Positions 62,828 to 64,000 of a stretch of 64,000 nt of DNA are shown here, piece by piece. The notes under the pieces are model-generated. The model saw nothing but the letters and a program-made list of their open reading frames with translations, ran no database searches and was not told the origin of the DNA. Numbering within the stretch: position 1 is the stretch's first letter; every line of letters begins with the position of its first letter. The stretch lies in contig JAGWZE010000010.1 in the NCBI GenBank assembly GCA_018969015.1, positions 1 to 64,000 on the forward strand, read 5' to 3'. Both the position numbers and the translations under genes were made by a program. This DNA is from Alphaproteobacteria bacterium. Its GTDB lineage: Bacteria > Pseudomonadota > Alphaproteobacteria > Caulobacterales > Aquidulcibacteraceae.

Positions 62828-64000
62828 ATGCCTGACGCGACGCTCGCCCCGCCCCTTAAGGCGCTCGCCGCCGCCTTCGACGCGGCGCCCAGCGCACTCG
62901 CGGTGTTCGATACGGACGGCCGCATCCTTCACGCCAATCCCGTCTTTCACGCGCTCGTCGGGCCGCAGCTTGCCGCTTCTCTCGCCGCCGCGGCGCGCGC
63001 CGCCGTCGACCCCCTGACCCGCGGCGAGGACTGCCCCGCCACTGCGCTCGTCGCCGGCCCGCCCGAGGGCGTTGGCCTCGAAGCCCGATGGTCCGCGATC
63101 CGCGCGCCGTCCGGCCGGGTGACGTCCGTCTGCTGCGCCGTGCACGACATGTCCCGCGCCGTCGCGGCGGAGTCGGCGCTGCGCGCCAGCGACGACCGGT
63201 TCCGCACCTTCATGAAGAACAGCCCGCTTTCGACATGGATCGTCGATCGCGAGGGCCGCTACGTCTACGCAAGCCCCGGCTATGAGCGGCACTTCGCATC
63301 GCTTGCGCCGGGCGCGGCGCGCACCATCCGCAACGCCTTTCCCGCAGATCTCGCCGAAGAGTATCTGCGCAACAACGCCGAAGTCCTGGCCTCCGGTGAA
63401 CGCCGGGAGGCGATCGAGAACGGGCTGCGCCCGGACGGGGTGCAGGGCAAGTTTTTCGTCGTGAAGTTTCCGGTGCGCGCCACCGACGGCGACACCCTCG
63501 TCGGCGGGATCGCGCTCGACGTGACCGAGATGCTCGCGGCCGAGCGCTCCGCGCTCGACAGCGAACTGCGCTTCGGCGCGATCTTCGACAACGCCGCCGT
63601 CGGGATCGCGCAGGTGTCGACGGACGGCGTGCTCGTGCGCGTGAACCGCCGTCTCGCCGAAATCGTCGGGCACCCTGCGGAAGACCTGCTCGGCCGCACG
63701 TTCACCGACATCACGCACCCCGACGATATCGCAGCGAACCTCGCCGTCTCCCAGCAGGTCAGAGACGGACTCATCGACGAGTTCGCGATGGAGAAGCGGT
63801 ACATCCGCAAGGACGGCTCGATCGTGTGGGCGACGTTGAACGTGCGCTGCGTCCGCGAGGCCAGCGGGGCGATCGCCTATTTCGTCTCCGTCATCGAGGA
63901 CATCAGCGCCCGCAAGCAGGCGCAGGACCGAATCGAGCTCCTGATCGCGGAGGTCAATCACCGCGCGAAGAACATGCTCGCCGTGGTGCAGGCGATCGCG
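62828..64000 (+). CDS. PAS-containing sensor histidine kinase, HWE/HisKA_2 type (truncated by window)
   Basis: The frame is open from ATG 62828 to the window end (391 codons) and continues beyond it. Three PAS domains are seen: about 15-100 (LAVFDTDGRILHANP), about 125-235 (STWIVDREGRYVYASPG) and about 250-365 (VGIAQVSTDGVLVRVNRRLA with GRTFTDITHPDD). The acceptor motif LLIAEVNHRAKNMLAVVQ begins the phosphotransfer domain of the HWE/HisKA_2 class, often linked to general stress responses in Alphaproteobacteria. No membrane segment is seen, so it is cytoplasmic. It lies 64 bp downstream of a microprotein gene and may share its transcript. Confidence 0.9.
   Translation, partial: MPDATLAPPLKALAAAFDAAPSALAVFDTDGRILHANPVFHALVGPQLAASLAAAARAAVDPLTRGEDCPATALVAGPPEGVGLEARWSAIRAPSGRVTSVCCAVHDMSRAVAAESALRASDDRFRTFMKNSPLSTWIVDREGRYVYASPGYERHFASLAPGAARTIRNAFPADLAEEYLRNNAEVLASGERREAIENGLRPDGVQGKFFVVKFPVRATDGDTLVGGIALDVTEMLAAERSALDSELRFGAIFDNAAVGIAQVSTDGVLVRVNRRLAEIVGHPAEDLLGRTFTDITHPDDIAANLAVSQQVRDGLIDEFAMEKRYIRKDGSIVWATLNVRCVREASGAIAYFVSVIEDISARKQAQDRIELLIAEVNHRAKNMLAVVQAIA

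Overview
The window is about 64 kb of high-GC alphaproteobacterial chromosome around the dnaA locus. On the minus strand it carries rpsT-dnaA-dnaN-recF-(YciB-like)-gyrB. On the plus strand, just beyond rpsT, it carries mutM(minus)/ubiE-ubiB-coaBC-(histidine kinase)-dut-cysK. This order is typical of Alphaproteobacteria. DabAB, a CsgA/CsgH pair and many TetR/SDR genes fit a Caulobacterales or Hyphomonadaceae-like free-living bacterium; the genus cannot be fixed from sequence alone. No rRNA, tRNA, CRISPR array, transposase or integrase was found.

Layout. 0.3-12.7 kb: a fatty-acid hydroxylase and membrane AraC regulator, then the replication core (gyrB, recF, dnaN, dnaA) and rpsT, with a terminator between rpsT and dnaA. 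DnaA departs from the family consensus at several key positions. 12.7-19.4 kb: housekeeping genes for ubiquinone (ubiE, ubiB), CoA (coaBC), dUTP removal (dut) and cysteine (cysK), with a membrane histidine kinase inserted. 19.5-22.8 kb: a small HTH protein, a two-gene curli module (CsgH chaperone, CsgA-type curlin), a zinc-ribbon protein, a 55-residue membrane protein and a tandem-receiver response regulator. 22.8-32.9 kb: redox and metabolic accessory genes under local LysR and TetR control, with recognisable operators. 32.9-40.3 kb: a ynjB-ynjC-ynjD-TonB receptor-ynjF cluster, an uncharacterised importer linked to a CDP-alcohol phosphatidyltransferase.

40.3-41.2 kb: a 30-residue microprotein gene with a CRP-like palindrome in its promoter, then a GST. 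41.3-46.3 kb: the DabAB inorganic-carbon importer and a TetR gene with twin operators. 46.3-51.9 kb: a chemoreceptor, an SDR-TetR pair divergent from a royal-jelly-type protein, and another SDR. 52-55 kb: an operon running from D-cysteine desulfhydrase and an Asp/Glu racemase into an SDR and a nitroreductase. 55-62.6 kb: a lipophilic-compound redox block (PYROXD2-like oxidase, APH kinase, SDR, MDR, rubredoxin, TetR, cytochrome P450). 62.6-64 kb: a second copy of the microprotein gene with the same promoter architecture, then an HWE/HisKA_2 kinase cut off by the window edge.

Most novel: (1) the two 30-residue peptides, 22 kb apart, 18/30 identical, each behind the same 14-bp palindrome with a TAGGsT box exactly 22 nt downstream; (2) DnaA with altered arginine-finger and DNA-binding signature residues; (3) the ynjBCDF plus TonB-receptor cluster; (4) three dispersed ~97-bp palindromic elements. 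Many start codons were moved from the longest open frame on the basis of ribosome-binding sites, family N-termini or overlaps, as stated in each entry.
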